Source: DASQZT01 sp035638575 (GTDB lineage Bacteria; Acidobacteriota; Terriglobia; Bryobacterales; Bryobacteraceae). From it: 64,000 nt of DNA. The translations under genes and the position numbers were made by a program. Under the pieces are notes generated by a model, which did no database searches, was not told where the DNA came from, and was given only the letters and a program-made list of their open reading frames with translations. This document shows, one piece after another, positions 14,311-21,963 of the stretch; the stretch's first letter is position 1; the number at the start of each line of letters is the position of its first letter. The stretch spans positions 141,409-205,408 of the forward strand of contig DASQZT010000132.1 in NCBI GenBank assembly GCA_035638575.1. The letters are read 5' to 3'.

Positions 14311-15961
14311 GTACATCTTCGTCACGGGCGGAGTGGTTTCCTCGCTGGGCAAGGGGATCGCCGCGGCCTCCATCGGGTGCCTGCTGGAGAGCCGCGGCCT
14401 GAAGGTCACCTGCCAGAAATTCGATCCCTATCTCAACGTCGATCCGGGAACCATGAGCCCCTTCCAGCACGGTGAGGTCTTCGTCACCGACGATGGCGCC
14501 GAGACCGATCTGGACCTCGGCCACTACGAGCGGTTCACCCACGCCCGGCTGACCCAGAGCAACAACGTCACTTCCGGCCGCATCTACGAGACCATCATCA
14601 CGCGCGAGCGCCGGGGCGATTATCTCGGTAAAACCGTGCAGGTGATCCCCCACGTCACCAACGAGATCAAGGCGGCCCTGAAGCGCGTGGCCAACGACGT
14701 CGACGTGGTGATCGCGGAGATCGGCGGCACCGTAGGCGATATCGAATCGCTGCCTTTCCTGGAGGCCATCCGCCAGATGCGCCACGAGCAGGGGCGCGGC
14801 AATTGCATCTTCGTCCATGTAACGCTCGTGCCGTTCATCGCCGCCGCCCAGGAGCTGAAGACCAAGCCCACCCAGCACAGCGTCAAGGAGCTGCGCGCCA
14901 TCGGTATCCAGCCGGACATTCTGATTTGCCGTTCGGAGCGATACATCTCGCAGGAGATGAAGGAGAAGATCGCGCTGTTCTGCGACGTGGACGTGGAAGC
15001 CGTGGTGACGGCGCGCGACGTGAAATCGGTCTACGAGGTCCCGCTGGTGTTCGCCTCGGAAGGCGTGGACGAAATCGTCATGCAGCTCCTGCGGCTCGAG
15101 GCGCGGCCGCGCGAGCTGGCCGCCTGGAAGGGCATGCTGGAGCGACTCCAGAATCCGCAGGACGAAGTCACCATCGGGATTGTCGGCAAGTACACGGAAT
15201 ACGAAGATTCGTACAAGAGCCTGAAGGAGGCCCTGCTGCACGGCGGCCTGGCGCACCAGTTGAAGGTCAACATCAACTGGGTGGAAGCCGAGGGCATAGT
15301 AGGCGAGCAGTGGGACCGCCAACTCGAAGACTACGACGGCATCCTGGTGCCCGGCGGTTTCGGCAAGCGCGGCATCGAAGGCATGGTCAACGCCATTCGT
15401 TTCGCGCGCGAGCACAAGGTGCCGTACTTCGGAATCTGCCTGGGCATGCAGACCCTGGTGATCGAGTACGCGCGCAACGTGTGCGGGCTGGACGATGCGG
15501 ATTCCACCGAGTTCAACCCCGGCACGCCGCACCGCGTGATCTTCAAGCTGCGCGAATTGAAAGGCGTGGAGGACCTGGGCGGAACCATGCGCCTGGGAGC
15601 GTGGCCCTGCCGCCTGGCGCCGGACAGCCACGCGTACCGCGCGTACGGCCAGCGCGAGATCACCGAGCGCCACCGCCACCGCTACGAATTCAACCGCGAA
15701 TACGAAGACCGTTTGAAGGCCGCCGGCCTGCGGATAACCGGCGAAACGCCGGACAACACCTACGTGGAGATCTGCGAGATCGCCGACCACCCGTGGTTCC
15801 TCGGCTGCCAGTTCCACCCCGAATTCAAGTCCAAGCCCATGGAGCCGCACCCGTTGTTCAAGGCGTTCATCGGCGCTTCTTACGAGCACCGGCGGCGCCG
15901 CCTCATGCCCCTGGTGCAGGAGGAGCCGCGGGAGGAGCCCCAGTACTCGCGTGGCGATTGA
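14303..15961 (+). CDS. pyrG: CTP synthase
   Basis: PyrG makes CTP from UTP, ATP and glutamine. The 552-residue product has the synthetase domain (MVKYIFVTGGVVSSLGKGI, the P-loop at the extreme N-terminus). It also has a class I glutamine amidotransferase domain with the nucleophile in GICLGMQ and the His/Glu of FHPEF. The start at ATG 14303 is set by this conserved N-terminus and follows GAGGGGGTG. It overlaps kdsB by 8 bp and kdsA by 11 bp. Placing it between the two KDO genes couples CTP supply to CMP-KDO synthesis, an arrangement known in several Gram-negative lineages. Confidence 0.98.
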   Translation: MVKYIFVTGGVVSSLGKGIAAASIGCLLESRGLKVTCQKFDPYLNVDPGTMSPFQHGEVFVTDDGAETDLDLGHYERFTHARLTQSNNVTSGRIYETIITRERRGDYLGKTVQVIPHVTNEIKAALKRVANDVDVVIAEIGGTVGDIESLPFLEAIRQMRHEQGRGNCIFVHVTLVPFIAAAQELKTKPTQHSVKELRAIGIQPDILICRSERYISQEMKEKIALFCDVDVEAVVTARDVKSVYEVPLVFASEGVDEIVMQLLRLEARPRELAAWKGMLERLQNPQDEVTIGIVGKYTEYEDSYKSLKEALLHGGLAHQLKVNINWVEAEGIVGEQWDRQLEDYDGILVPGGFGKRGIEGMVNAIRFAREHKVPYFGICLGMQTLVIEYARNVCGLDDADSTEFNPGTPHRVIFKLRELKGVEDLGGTMRLGAWPCRLAPDSHAYRAYGQREITERHRHRYEFNREYEDRLKAAGLRITGETPDNTYVEICEIADHPWFLGCQFHPEFKSKPMEPHPLFKAFIGASYEHRRRRLMPLVQEEPREEPQYSRGD

Positions 15962-16751
15962 GTTCAGCGCGTTCGGCCGGGGCCGGCCCCTGGTCCTCAT
16001 CGCCGGCCCGTGCGTGATCGAAAGCGAGGAGCACATCCACCGCATGGCGCGGGGGATTCGCGCGGCCGTGGGCGAATTCGTTTTCAAGGCTTCTTTCGAT
16101 AAGGCGAACCGCACCTCGGGCAATGCCTACCGCGGTCCGGGACTGCGCGAGGGCCTGCGCATTCTGGCGGGAGTGAAGGCCGAGGGGTTCACAATCCTCA
16201 CCGACATCCACGAGGCGTGGCAGGCGGAGCCCGCGGCCGGGGTGGCGGACATTTTGCAGATCCCGGCGTTTTTGTGCCGGCAGACCGACCTGCTGGCGGC
16301 GGCGGGACGAACCGGGCGGATGGTCAACATCAAGAAGGGGCAGTTCGTGGCGCCGCACGATATCCATCGGGCGGCCGAGAAGGTGGCGGCCACCGGAAAC
16401 CGGCAAGTGCTCCTCACCGAGCGCGGTTCGTCGTTCGGCTACAACAACCTGGTGGTCGATATGCGCGGCCTGCGGATCATGCGGGAGGCCGGCTGGCCGG
16501 TAATTTTCGATGCGACTCACAGCGTGCAGTTGCCGGGCGGGGCGGGAGGCGCGTCCGGCGGCCAGCCGCAGTTCATCGAGCCGCTGGCGCGCGCGGCAGT
16601 AGCGGCAGGGGTGGACGGAGTCTTCGTCGAGGTCCACGACCGGCCCGAAGAGGCGCTGTCGGATGGTGCGAATGCGCTGAGGCTCGATCTGTTGGATGAG
16701 TTCTGGCGGCGGCTGCGGGCCATTCACGAGTTAGTGGGAACGTGGGTTTGA
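15951..16751 (+). CDS. kdsA: 3-deoxy-8-phosphooctulonate synthase (KDO-8-phosphate synthase)
   Basis: KdsA condenses phosphoenolpyruvate with arabinose-5-phosphate to give KDO-8-phosphate. The 266-residue TIM-barrel protein shows LIAGPCVIESE, FKASFDKANRTS, the DIHEAWQ segment, QIPAFLCRQTDLL, NIKKGQF and FDATHSVQLPG. These are characteristic. The Cys in AGPCVIE is a metal-site residue in metal-dependent KdsA enzymes, and the metal-independent class carries Asn at the corresponding metal position; the class was not assigned here. Translation starts at GTG 15951 inside the end of pyrG. It is the last gene of the operon; the next 120 bp hold no gene. Confidence 0.97.
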   Translation: MAIEFSAFGRGRPLVLIAGPCVIESEEHIHRMARGIRAAVGEFVFKASFDKANRTSGNAYRGPGLREGLRILAGVKAEGFTILTDIHEAWQAEPAAGVADILQIPAFLCRQTDLLAAAGRTGRMVNIKKGQFVAPHDIHRAAEKVAATGNRQVLLTERGSSFGYNNLVVDMRGLRIMREAGWPVIFDATHSVQLPGGAGGASGGQPQFIEPLARAAVAAGVDGVFVEVHDRPEEALSDGANALRLDLLDEFWRRLRAIHELVGTWV

Positions 16752-16875
16752 CCTGGAACCGCCCGGGCCGCGCCTCGTGGCGAAATACTATCCATCCTTG
16801 TGCATTTCTACTCATCGGCCAGTAGCAACCGGGCGTTCCGGCACGGCATCCACTAAGTAGAGGTCTTGAGAAGTT

Positions 16876-17060
16876 ATGATGCGGTCAAGGTTGAAAGCTG
16901 TTGGAGGCTTCTTCCTGGCTGCGCTGTTATCCGGCCCCGCCTGGGGCTCCATACCCCCGCAACCTGGAACGGTCAATTACATCGAAGGGCAAGCGGCTAT
17001 AGGCGCGCAAGCCACTACGTCGCCAATCGGTTGCTCATATGCCCTCAACGGCGGCGCGGA
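16876..17060 (+). pseudogene. FecR-like protein N-terminal remnant
   Basis: An ATG at 16876 opens a signal peptide (SRLKAVGGFFLAALLSGPAWG). It is followed by PPQPGTVNYIEGQAAIGAQ, which matches the start of acidobacterial FecR-domain proteins. The frame closes after 68 residues, and the FecR beta-helix that should follow is missing. Near 17045 the reading passes into an unrelated secreted-protein fragment. I take it as the stump of a deleted gene rather than a functional small protein, although the stump itself could still be expressed and exported. Confidence 0.6.
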
Positions 17061-17312
17061 GGTGGATTCCCGGCGTTTTTGATCGTTTTCGGGCAGGCCG
17101 AGAAGTTCACTGTCAATCTTGATGTGTACGGCTTTATTGAAAACCTTCGGCTTTCGACCCCGGGCTTCCCGGCGGATTTCGCTCACACCTCGGTTTTGAA
17201 TGGCTTTGTCGTTGACGACGCGAACGGCGGCCGCTGACTAACTTCAGCGCCACCGCCGGCTCCGGCGCCGTATACCCTGACGTTACTCTGCCCGAGCCAT
17301 CCCCGTTGCCAC
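17045..17312 (+). pseudogene. PEP-CTERM-like secreted protein remnant
   Basis: One frame reads AEKFTVNLDVYGFIENLRLS, then TSVLNGFVVDDANGGR and a stop. After a frame change it continues LTNFSATAGSGAVYPDVT followed by LPEPSPLP. The last words resemble the region just before and at the PEP motif of exosortase substrates. The N-terminus and the TM/Arg tail are both absent. It is fused upstream to the FecR-like stump and downstream to an aldehyde dehydrogenase tail, so at least two deletions have occurred here. Confidence 0.5.
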
Positions 17313-17316
17313 CGGT

Positions 17317-17530
17317 GTGTATGCCAGGTCACGATCCGGGCCCATCTCCATGGAAGCTTCGCAGCCGGTTCATCGACGAGATCGAGGCGGGCATGGTGTT
17401 CGTCAATGGCATGGTGGCTTCCGGCCCGCGCCCCCCTTCGGCGGCGTGAAGCGCTCGGGATACGGCCGGGGAACTCCGCGTCTACGGCATCCGCGAGTTT
17501 GTCAACGTGAAGACGGCGAGGATCGCGTAG
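17317..17530 (+). pseudogene. Aldehyde dehydrogenase (succinate-semialdehyde type) C-terminal remnant
   Basis: Three successive frames together spell the classic C-terminus of the NAD(P)-dependent succinate-semialdehyde dehydrogenase group: RFIDEIEAGMVFVNGMVAS, then PPFGGVKRSGYGRG, then LRVYGIREFVNVKTARIA and a stop. At least two single-base indels separate the pieces, and the catalytic domain is gone. It is non-functional. Confidence 0.8.
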
Positions 17531-17603
17531 GCGGCCCTTGATCCAGCGCTGCCATTGTGCGTCATTTCACAGGGTTAACCAAGGCCCGTGTGTATGATTA
17601 AGT

Positions 17604-17840
17604 ATGGTTGCCGCCTACGATTTCAGTAGCACCCAGTTTGACGATGCGGTGCGGGCAGCGTGCCGCGAAGCTTTCGCCGAGACGCTGGCGGCCGGACTTT
17701 CCGTCTTCTACATCGACGGCGAAAGTCTCAATGTGATGGAGCGTGCCGATGGCCGGAGATTCGAGATCCGCTGGCTGCCGGGCGCCCCGTCGGGCGAAAA
17801 CTACGAAATAATCCGCGAATTGACTGCGCATGCCGCCTAG
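17604..17840 (+). CDS. Small protein upstream of zeta-toxin remnant, possible antitoxin, 78 aa
   Basis: The 78-residue protein (MVAAYDFSSTQFDDAVRAAC, then VFYIDGESLNVMERADGRRF) is intact and compact. Its stop overlaps the first codons of the broken zeta-toxin gene (ATG 17830). That tight coupling suggests it was the first gene of a two-gene toxin-antitoxin module. The recognised family is uncertain, and I assign the antitoxin role only from position. If the toxin really is dead, this gene is a relict under relaxed constraint. There is no strong ribosome binding site before the ATG. Confidence 0.6.
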   Translation: MVAAYDFSSTQFDDAVRAACREAFAETLAAGLSVFYIDGESLNVMERADGRRFEIRWLPGAPSGENYEIIRELTAHAA

Positions 17841-18188
17841 GGAAGCGTGCCCGCTCTCACGGTAATCGCAGGTCCAGTGCGGACCTGCTTCGCAAAGCCA
17901 AATCCCGCGGGTATGAGATCCACCTGATTATTTATTGGATTGGACAGCCCGGAACGATGCATCACACGGATTCGGAATTGAGTGGCGCGGGGAGGTTATT
18001 ATATTCCGGATGCCGGCGTGAGGCGGCGATACGCCTGGAGTGCTGCAAATGCCGCGCAAGCACGCCGAACGGCAGATATGGCGAGATTCAACGACAATTC
18101 CGGCGATGGCGCCCGCCTCATCCTGGTAGCGAAGGCCGGAATCGTCGCGTGGCAGACGAGGCAACTTCCGGAGTGCGTCAGACTGTGA
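17830..18188 (+). pseudogene. Zeta-toxin/UDP-N-acetylglucosamine kinase family remnant
   Basis: Zeta toxins phosphorylate UDP-GlcNAc and block wall synthesis. Frames in this stretch give LTVIAGP (the beginning of the Walker A strand) at about 17851-17873, then LLRKAKSRGYEIHLIIYWIG at about 17883-17942. GYYIPDAGVRRRYAWSAANA and ARFNDNSGDGARLILVAKAG follow up to the stop at 18186. These match the middle and C-terminal thirds of the family in the right order. The Walker A GKS/T and the part up to the central helix are deleted, and at least two frameshifts are present, so the product cannot be active. Confidence 0.72.
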
Positions 18189-18497
18189 ACCGCGTCCACG
18201 ACTGCCCGGCCGCTCACCGGGGACTCCACGGGAGCAATCGCAGCTGGAGGCCGACCTGAAGCCGAGCCAACGGAAAACCAGGGGCGTTTGTGGGGAGTAA
18301 TTTTGTGCGCGCCTATAGGAAGCGGAGCCAAACAACTGCGTTGCGGCCATGTGACCGTGATTCGCTCGATCGCTAACCGACCTGGGACCAGCGTCCGTTG
18401 GGAATCGCGTGGTCCTCACCAGACGGTTCCTGGGCAGATTGCCTTCGCCGAATTCCGCGACGGTCCAATCATGCAGTAATCTGAATTCTGCAACTCT
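18189..18497. other. Intergenic stretch with no clear gene
   Basis: About 300 bp without a credible gene. On the minus strand, near 18430-18475, the words LHDWTVAEFGEGNL and NRLVRTT vaguely recall the start of an IS4/Tn5-type transposase. The match is too short to call. The base composition shifts here from GC-rich to the lower GC of the following cluster, which suggests an insertion boundary. Confidence 0.4.
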
Positions 18498-18540
18498 TTT
18501 AAAACTGTCGGTTAGAGTGCTATACTCGTTCTTCTTGGGG
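18498..18540 (+). promoter_or_regulatory. Promoter and ribosome binding site of the methyltransferase-ATPase cluster
   Basis: TTTAAA (18498-18503), a 17-bp gap and TATACT (18521-18526) form a good sigma-70-like promoter. TTGGGG at 18535-18540 is a ribosome binding site four bases before an ATG at 18544. That ATG opens a frame that stops after six codons and is otherwise in frame with the methyltransferase (see that entry). Confidence 0.55.
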
Positions 18541-18564
18541 TTCATGATCGGTCGGATTTTGTGA

Positions 18565-19851
18565 CCAGAAGACGAGGCTGAATCTCTGCTGAAATTACCG
18601 GTCGCCGGCGCCGTCCATCCGCAAAAGATTCTCAACGGCGAAGTCCATAACTGGTACCGGATCATCCTCGGCTATTCGGACCACCTCGTCAGCCATCTGT
18701 TGGAACAGTTCGCGGTGAAGGAGGGCGACTGGGTCCTTGACCCATTCTGCGGCAGCGGTACAACGCTTGTGGAATGCCTCAAGAAAGGGATCAATGCAGT
18801 TGGTGTAGATGCCAACCCAGCAAGCTGTTTCGCCGCCAGCGTCAAGTCCGACTGGACCCTTAATGTTGACCGTCTGCGCGGGAACGCCGCTAAGGCCCGC
18901 GCTGGGTACCTGCAGGAGGTTCGGTCCAAGCGGTATCTGGATGACCCGACCTATCGCTACCTCGATTCAACTGGATTCATAGAGCGCGGCTGGATGAGCC
19001 AGAAGCCTCTCCGCAAGGCCCTTGCATTAAAGAGGAGCATCCAATCCTTGCGTATCACCCCTCGCTACAAGAACGCGCTGATGCTCGCCCTCATCACGGA
19101 AATCACGACGGCTGCATCGAACATCAAGTTCGGCCCTGAGCTCTATTGTGGGCCTGCGAAAGAGAATCACAATGTTCTCGACGGTTTCCTAGCGCGTGTA
19201 GAGACTATAGCATCTGACCTGGGCAGGGTGGCGGGTCTCGCCAGAAGTACTGTTAGCGTCGTTCAAGGAGATTCTCGTGCCTGCGGAGCCATACGCCAAG
19301 TCACAAAACACGCCCCTTACGCCGCAGTAATCTCATCACCGCCCTACCCCGCGGAACATGATTACACCCGCAACAGTAGATTGGAGCTTGCCTTTCTGGA
19401 CGAAGTTTCAGACATCGAATCGCTACGAGCCATTAAGAAGGCTATGATCCGCTCACATAGCAAGGGCATTTACGTAACGGATTCGGATGGTGACGCCGTG
19501 GCCGGCAATAATCGCGTGATGGCGGTTGTGAAAGAAATCCAAGGAAAGGTCGAACATAAAGATTATGGATTCGCCCGCTACTATCCAGTTGTTGCGAAAG
19601 AATATTTTGGCGGTATCAAGAAGCATCTCTCGACTATTCCACCTCTTCTAAGGGAGGATGGTGTCTGCGCGTATGTTGTGGGCGACCAATCTTCCTATCT
19701 TGGTGTACATATTCCAACCGCAGAGATCATAAGCGAAATCTCCAATCAAGTGGGCTTCAAAACCGCAACAATAGAGCACTGGCGCAATCGGTGGTCGACT
19801 ACAAAGTCGAAGAACATGGAAGAAAATATTCTCATAATGCGCAAGACCTAG
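18565..19851 (+). CDS. DNA methyltransferase (N6-adenine/N4-cytosine type), N-terminus unresolved
   Basis: The protein carries the SAM-binding motif I DPFCGSGTTLVEC and, about 190 residues later, catalytic motif IV SSPPYP. This order fits beta- or alpha-like amino-methyltransferases that modify A or C in DNA. Upstream in the same frame, conserved-looking words (HPQKILNGEVHNWY, LGYSDHLVSHLLE) reach back to about 18586. No ATG/GTG start is available before the TTG at 18700, and the promoter-linked ATG 18544 is cut off by TGA at 18562. The real start is therefore unclear: CTG 18586/18589, TTG 18700, or a gene broken by a point mutation. It is followed 3 bp later by a GHKL ATPase. AT content is higher than in the flanks. 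Confidence 0.75.
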   Translation, partial: PEDEAESLLKLPVAGAVHPQKILNGEVHNWYRIILGYSDHLVSHLLEQFAVKEGDWVLDPFCGSGTTLVECLKKGINAVGVDANPASCFAASVKSDWTLNVDRLRGNAAKARAGYLQEVRSKRYLDDPTYRYLDSTGFIERGWMSQKPLRKALALKRSIQSLRITPRYKNALMLALITEITTAASNIKFGPELYCGPAKENHNVLDGFLARVETIASDLGRVAGLARSTVSVVQGDSRACGAIRQVTKHAPYAAVISSPPYPAEHDYTRNSRLELAFLDEVSDIESLRAIKKAMIRSHSKGIYVTDSDGDAVAGNNRVMAVVKEIQGKVEHKDYGFARYYPVVAKEYFGGIKKHLSTIPPLLREDGVCAYVVGDQSSYLGVHIPTAEIISEISNQVGFKTATIEHWRNRWSTTKSKNMEENILIMRKT

Positions 19852-19854
19852 CCT

Positions 19855-21402
19855 ATGCCCAAGATCAAGGTCCATGAGAAAGCACTCGCCCATCTCAGCC
19901 GCGGCCTCTATCGAAGCCCGGCCAGCGCTCTCCGGGAACTCGTAAGCAACGCTTGGGACGCTAACGCCGCTACAGTCACAATCAACACCAATTATCCGAA
20001 CTTCTACCAGCTCTCCATTGAAGACGATGGAGACGGGTTTAGCAAGTCGGATTTCGAGCAGCTGATGGAGGGTGGTATCGGCAATAGCCAAAAGCGACCA
20101 TCCGAGCTAACGCTCATCAATGATCGTCCGGTCATCGGTCGTTTCGGGATTGGGATGCTTGGCATTGCGCAAATGTGCGGAGCGTTTGTCATTACCTCCA
20201 AACCGAAGGACAAGTCCCCCGGTTTCCGAGCACGTATCCAGCTATTTGACCGGCTGAAAGAGCGGCTTGACGCCGAGGATCCGGAGGTCGTTGCGACGCC
20301 CGAAGCCAGGGATGCGGCCTATCCCGAAGAAATTTATGCCGGCAACTATGAGTTTGAGCAGTACGATGCTGGGAGCGTCCGCTGCGGCACCCGGATACTG
20401 GCCGATGACCTGCATCCTACGTTCATCAAGACCTTCCAGGTATCTCTTGAGAATTCAAAGCGCGTCCCCACCAGTTGGAGCAAGGCAATCGACATAATCT
20501 CCTCCAAGCGATCGTTGCAGGAACTCGGTGATTACTGGCGGCTCCTTTGGGAACTCGCCGCAGCGTGTCCGCTGCCATACCTAAGCGCGAACGTTCTTCC
20601 TGACAACCTCATCACCCAAGATCATAAACGACTGAAGAAATACGGCTTCAATGTCGTAATCGATAACATCGAGCTCGCCAAGCCGGTACGCCTGCAGAAC
20701 AACCCTGGCGGCTATACCTCACATCTCATTGAAGAGCAGCGCCAGACTATCTATGGTAGGGATCTGGTGTTTCACGGGTACATAGTCGTCCAGGAAGGGC
20801 TCAATCTCCGCCCGGACGAGTTTCGTGGCATCATGATCCGCATCAAGGATGTTGCGGTCGGGTATTACGATACCTCGATGCTCGACTACCGCATAAACGA
20901 GGGGCCGCGCAGCCGCTGGTTGACTGGCGAAGTCTACGTTTCCGAGGGGTTGGAAGACGCTCTAAATATCGATCGCGATAGTTTCAATAAGTTCCATCCT
21001 CAATATAAAGCCCTACAATCCTACGTTCACAACATCCTGCAAAAGAAGATCTTTCCTGACGTTTATAAGCAAATAGAGGTACGATCTGGGGCTCGTGCCG
21101 AGTCGAAGGAGCAGGCTCATTCGAAGCATCTCCAACAGGTGCTAAAAACGCATGTCGGCTCACCCGTGAATCTAAAGCAGTCCGCGGCCTCGGAGGATGA
21201 GCCGACCGTTGAAGTCACCGAAACGGCCAAGGGTATTACGCTCAACCTGCCTCCCCAGGAGTCCCTTAAGACCAAGAAGAATCAACGGCCGCTCGCGCGC
21301 GCAATTCTCGCCGTTTTCGAAATGGCGCTGCGGGAAAGCGGCCGGGAGCGACAACGAACCCGTTTCCGAGAACTTCTCCTTGATCTTCTGGACAAATGGT
21401 AA
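19855..21402 (+). CDS. GHKL (Hsp90/MutL/MORC-like) ATPase
   Basis: The 515-residue protein has the three N-terminal GHKL nucleotide-binding motifs: N box ALRELVSNAWDANA (catalytic E28, Mg ligand N32), G1 EDDGDGF (57-61) and G2 GRFGIGMLGI (95-104). A long central part resembles the transducer region of Hsp90-like proteins, and a basic C-terminal tail (KTKKNQRPLARAIL) may contact nucleic acid. Family members of this size next to a DNA methyltransferase occur in restriction or defence clusters, where ATP-driven dimer closure may gate an effector. The gene starts 3 bp after the methyltransferase and ends 6 bp before the next gene. Confidence 0.88.
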   Translation: MPKIKVHEKALAHLSRGLYRSPASALRELVSNAWDANAATVTINTNYPNFYQLSIEDDGDGFSKSDFEQLMEGGIGNSQKRPSELTLINDRPVIGRFGIGMLGIAQMCGAFVITSKPKDKSPGFRARIQLFDRLKERLDAEDPEVVATPEARDAAYPEEIYAGNYEFEQYDAGSVRCGTRILADDLHPTFIKTFQVSLENSKRVPTSWSKAIDIISSKRSLQELGDYWRLLWELAAACPLPYLSANVLPDNLITQDHKRLKKYGFNVVIDNIELAKPVRLQNNPGGYTSHLIEEQRQTIYGRDLVFHGYIVVQEGLNLRPDEFRGIMIRIKDVAVGYYDTSMLDYRINEGPRSRWLTGEVYVSEGLEDALNIDRDSFNKFHPQYKALQSYVHNILQKKIFPDVYKQIEVRSGARAESKEQAHSKHLQQVLKTHVGSPVNLKQSAASEDEPTVEVTETAKGITLNLPPQESLKTKKNQRPLARAILAVFEMALRESGRERQRTRFRELLLDLLDKW

Positions 21403-21408
21403 AGACGA

Positions 21409-21963
21409 ATGGGAATCTTCAAGTACGAGGATTGTCCTCTGAAACATTTCGTGCGCCTCGAGGGATGGCTCCCCTATGCGCGACGACGCCTCCGATCCAT
21501 CCGCGCCAATCGCAAGGCGAGTCAGCAGCGCGGCCTCCGCTACTTCACCTTCTGCGCAGTCGGCGCCATCGATGTCCTGATGCTTGATGTCGCCAGGATC
21601 ATTACAAAGAATGATGGACGATTCGATAACGTCGTCTTTTTCGACCGCACCGATGAGCAAATCTTGGAAACGCAACGGCGAATTCCGGGAGCGATTGGCT
21701 TTCCCGGAAAGTTCACACCAATTGTGATTGATGAAGACCCAGTCGCAGACGCCCAAATCGAAGCCGAAGATGCGTTGAGCGAGAAAACCGACCAACCGGA
21801 CGAAAGCCAGATTCGTGAGCGCCAGAGACGACTCGATATCCGGAAAAAGTTCCGGCTTCAGTTTCCCTTCGATGTGATCAACCTCGACCTCGAGGAATTT
21901 CTCTTCAAACAGCGCGACCCATTTCCAGGGCAGGTCGTCAAGGCAAATGCGACGTTTGTTTGA
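21409..21963 (+). CDS. Uncharacterised Rossmann-like protein, N-terminal part (probably frameshifted)
   Basis: This gives 184 residues beginning MGIFKYEDCPLKHFVRLEGW. The strand-loop pattern RYFTFCAVGAIDVLML, VVFFDRTDEQI and FPFDVINLDLEEFLF resembles motifs I, II and IV of class I SAM-dependent methyltransferases, but without a catalytic signature. A methyltransferase-like fold is an inference. The frame stops at 21961, while the next open frame begins at 21947 and continues with natural-looking sequence. Removal of one A near 21945 would join them into one protein of about 384 residues. The gene lies 6 bp after the GHKL ATPase and is the third component of the cluster. Confidence 0.75.
   Translation: MGIFKYEDCPLKHFVRLEGWLPYARRRLRSIRANRKASQQRGLRYFTFCAVGAIDVLMLDVARIITKNDGRFDNVVFFDRTDEQILETQRRIPGAIGFPGKFTPIVIDEDPVADAQIEAEDALSEKTDQPDESQIRERQRRLDIRKKFRLQFPFDVINLDLEEFLFKQRDPFPGQVVKANATFV

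Noticed and set aside
18300..18480. IS4/Tn5-type transposase start on the minus strand
   Set aside because: LHDWTVAEFG and NRLVRTT are suggestive but too short; no continuation in any frame and no inverted repeats.
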